Assembly: GCF_037975245.1 (NCBI RefSeq)
Contig: NC_092571.1
Span: 1,468,501-1,532,500, forward strand
From: Apostichopus japonicus
Taxonomy: Eukaryota > Echinodermata > Holothuroidea > Aspidochirotida > Stichopodidae
Direction of reading: 5' to 3'
Length of the DNA: 64,000 bases
Shown: positions 62,319-64,000 of the stretch, in pieces
Layout: the number at the start of each line of letters is the position of its first letter
Numbering within the stretch: the stretch's first letter is position 1
Notes under the pieces: model-generated
The model's database searches: none
What the model saw: the letters and a program-made list of their open reading frames with translations, nothing else
What the model was told of the DNA's origin: nothing
Made by a program: the position numbers and the translations under genes

Positions 62319-64000
62319 TAACTTTCCTGTACTAGTCAAAGGAAACAAACATTTCAAACTAGCTTGATCCCTCCCTGTTGATCTAAACCGTTTGTCATTG
62401 TTTCTTGGACTGTAAAATCTCAAATGTTTATTGAAAAAAACAATCCTTGTTTGTTTAATTTACCTATCTGTTTGTTTTGTTGTTTCTAAATTATCATAGT
62501 TTATGTTACAGCACGTTTTTATTTATTTTTCTGATCTGCAAATTGAAGTTTCAGTTACAATGTTTGTTGTCATTTAGACGAACAAGGTGAAACACAATCA
62601 TGGCGGTGTTATTACTTACTGGTAATTGGGAGAAATTGCTCAGGGGTCTGGTTTCCACCAAAGAAAAGCCGAAAGCCATTCGGAAAGTGTCTCATTTTAC
62701 AAATATGTATTTGATGTTTTCTCTTTGTTTATTAATTCCACTTGCAATGCATGTTTTAATTTTTTAAGAAGCTGTCATTTCATATCAACAGAAAAAAATA
62801 TTAGAAGAATTTGTTAAAATGTTTCTGCCGCACGCTAATGGGTAACTTGAAGATGTAAAAACAACATGCAATCTTCTGCAATGATTTGTGTCGTTAAGTC
62901 AAAATAATCGCTTAACGTCTTGGCTTCTAATTACGATTCTCAGGTTTCATCGTTACATCTTCTTCTGGCTTACCTATCTCATCCCTACTTATGCATTCTC
63001 ATCTACCTTATTCTTACAACAATTGGTAAATTTTTTTTTAGCAATGATCCAATTACTGATTGACTTTTCTGAATCGTCCATTCCGATTTCTGAATCCTCC
63101 ATCCTGAGAGCTTGGGATTCTTTGCTAGTATCTTTATGTGCTGGAATCTTTCTCAGTTAAGCACAGCGCCCTCCTTCCTGAGCGATCACATCTCTGACTC
63201 AATTCGACCTAGACGGGCAAGTGTTCTTGTGCTTTAAGACTATTAGAGACCACTTACGACTGATCAAGATTTGCCAGTTTTAATTCACGTCTGCTTCAGT
63301 CTGGAGAACTGAACGTGTAGCGTTATCCCGATTGTCAGTCTGCAGTATGCGTTGGTTCACGACTAAAGCTGTACGTTTGTTTCTTTAACAGATGTAACTA
63401 ATCACAGGGTGTTAAATTTGCATGTGTCCTAAACAAGCTCCGGTCGTTCATAGCAAACATTTTTTTGTGTGGTGATGAAGGACTGACGGGGGGGGGGGGG
63501 GAGGGGAGGAAAAGTGAAAATAAACTAAATCTTTGAAAGATGCAATATTAAGAAGAGTCATACTTCCACAACATGTATTTTATTGTCTGCTCAGGAATCA
63601 GTAAAGCTTAGTCATCATACCGTTGATATAATTCATTACAAAAGCTGAACCCCCCCACTCCACTTTGCAGTGAATTAATTGTGTTTAAAACAATTACATC
63701 CTTTTATCTCTCTTTTGTCTCTCTGTTCTGCTTACTGTAATGCTTTCCATCATTTCTCCACGTCTGCAAGTTTCTCTTAATACTGACCAGTCTATGCCAA
63801 CGTTTGCAGATTGTTCGCATGAAAGCTAATATATCACATTCTGAACAGGAAATTCCTAAAAAAGCATATCCTCAGCTTTGTATAAATTAGGAACATGTAT
63901 GTCCTACAGTACCAGCTTCCACCCCCGCATCTAACCCCCTCACCCCCTCCCATCTCTCATTCCAACCCTGTTTCTAGATCGATCAGAAATTATTTGTTAA
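62319..64000. other. No gene seen to the window end
   Basis: AT-rich unique sequence, a poly(G) run at 63489 and a C-rich patch near 63920-63970. A 90-codon frame at 62888 has no domain or splice support. Confidence 0.5.

Noticed and set aside
62143-62367. 74-codon frame
   Set aside because: It starts inside MITE copy 3 and runs into the right 62-bp direct repeat.
1-64000. CRISPR array, bacterial operon or prophage
   Set aside because: The tandem arrays have no unique spacers of constant length. Splice sites, LINE ends and MITEs show a eukaryotic genome.

Overview
This window looks like AT-rich, repeat-rich nuclear DNA from an animal. The evidence is one long coding exon bounded by metazoan-type splice sites, degraded LINE 3' ends, TTAA-flanked miniature DNA transposons, tRNA-derived SINE-like sequences and many minisatellites. 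A marine invertebrate, possibly an echinoderm, is my best guess. That is inference; no sequence here fixes the taxon.

Gene content is very low. The only gene I am confident in lies on the + strand: one roughly 3 kb exon (49305..52268; CDS from 49423). It encodes 948 residues of a mostly disordered, Ser- and Arg-rich protein and ends inside a C-terminal LIM zinc finger, so the rest of the finger must lie in later exons. Three weaker exon candidates are listed: minus-strand 47262..47476, plus-strand 25664..25946, and a 27-nt microexon at 57314..57340. Nearly all other long open frames are tandem arrays whose period is a multiple of three or which lack stop codons. They are not genes.

Layout. 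1-20 kb: intergenic DNA with minisatellites of 19, 11, 21, 22, 31, 52, 26 and 22 bp, the first copy of a TTAA-flanked MITE (4283..4655), and a pure (TCCC)97 tract followed by a pyrimidine-rich minisatellite (17528..18495). 20-34 kb: a second TTAA MITE family (20071..20676), a 13-bp purine array (24384..24745), a 129-bp triplication (30018..30359), and a 1.5-kb 21-bp satellite (32290..33842). 34-49 kb: mostly unannotated AT-rich DNA, two tRNA-like sequences, a LINE 3' end and the second, truncated copy of the first MITE. 49-52 kb: the LIM exon. 52-64 kb: a second LINE 3' end of the same family, a possible MITE, a 2,047-bp putative DNA transposon (54898..56944) with 4-bp target duplication, terminal inverted repeats and six copies of a subterminal motif, and a third copy of the first MITE sandwiched between 62-bp direct repeats.

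The most interesting items are the 2-kb transposon with the GTGGTGGGACGGAATT motif, the MITE between long direct repeats, and the LIM exon. At the LIM exon, the strongest splice donor does not preserve the expected LIM cysteine spacing, while a weaker upstream GT could.
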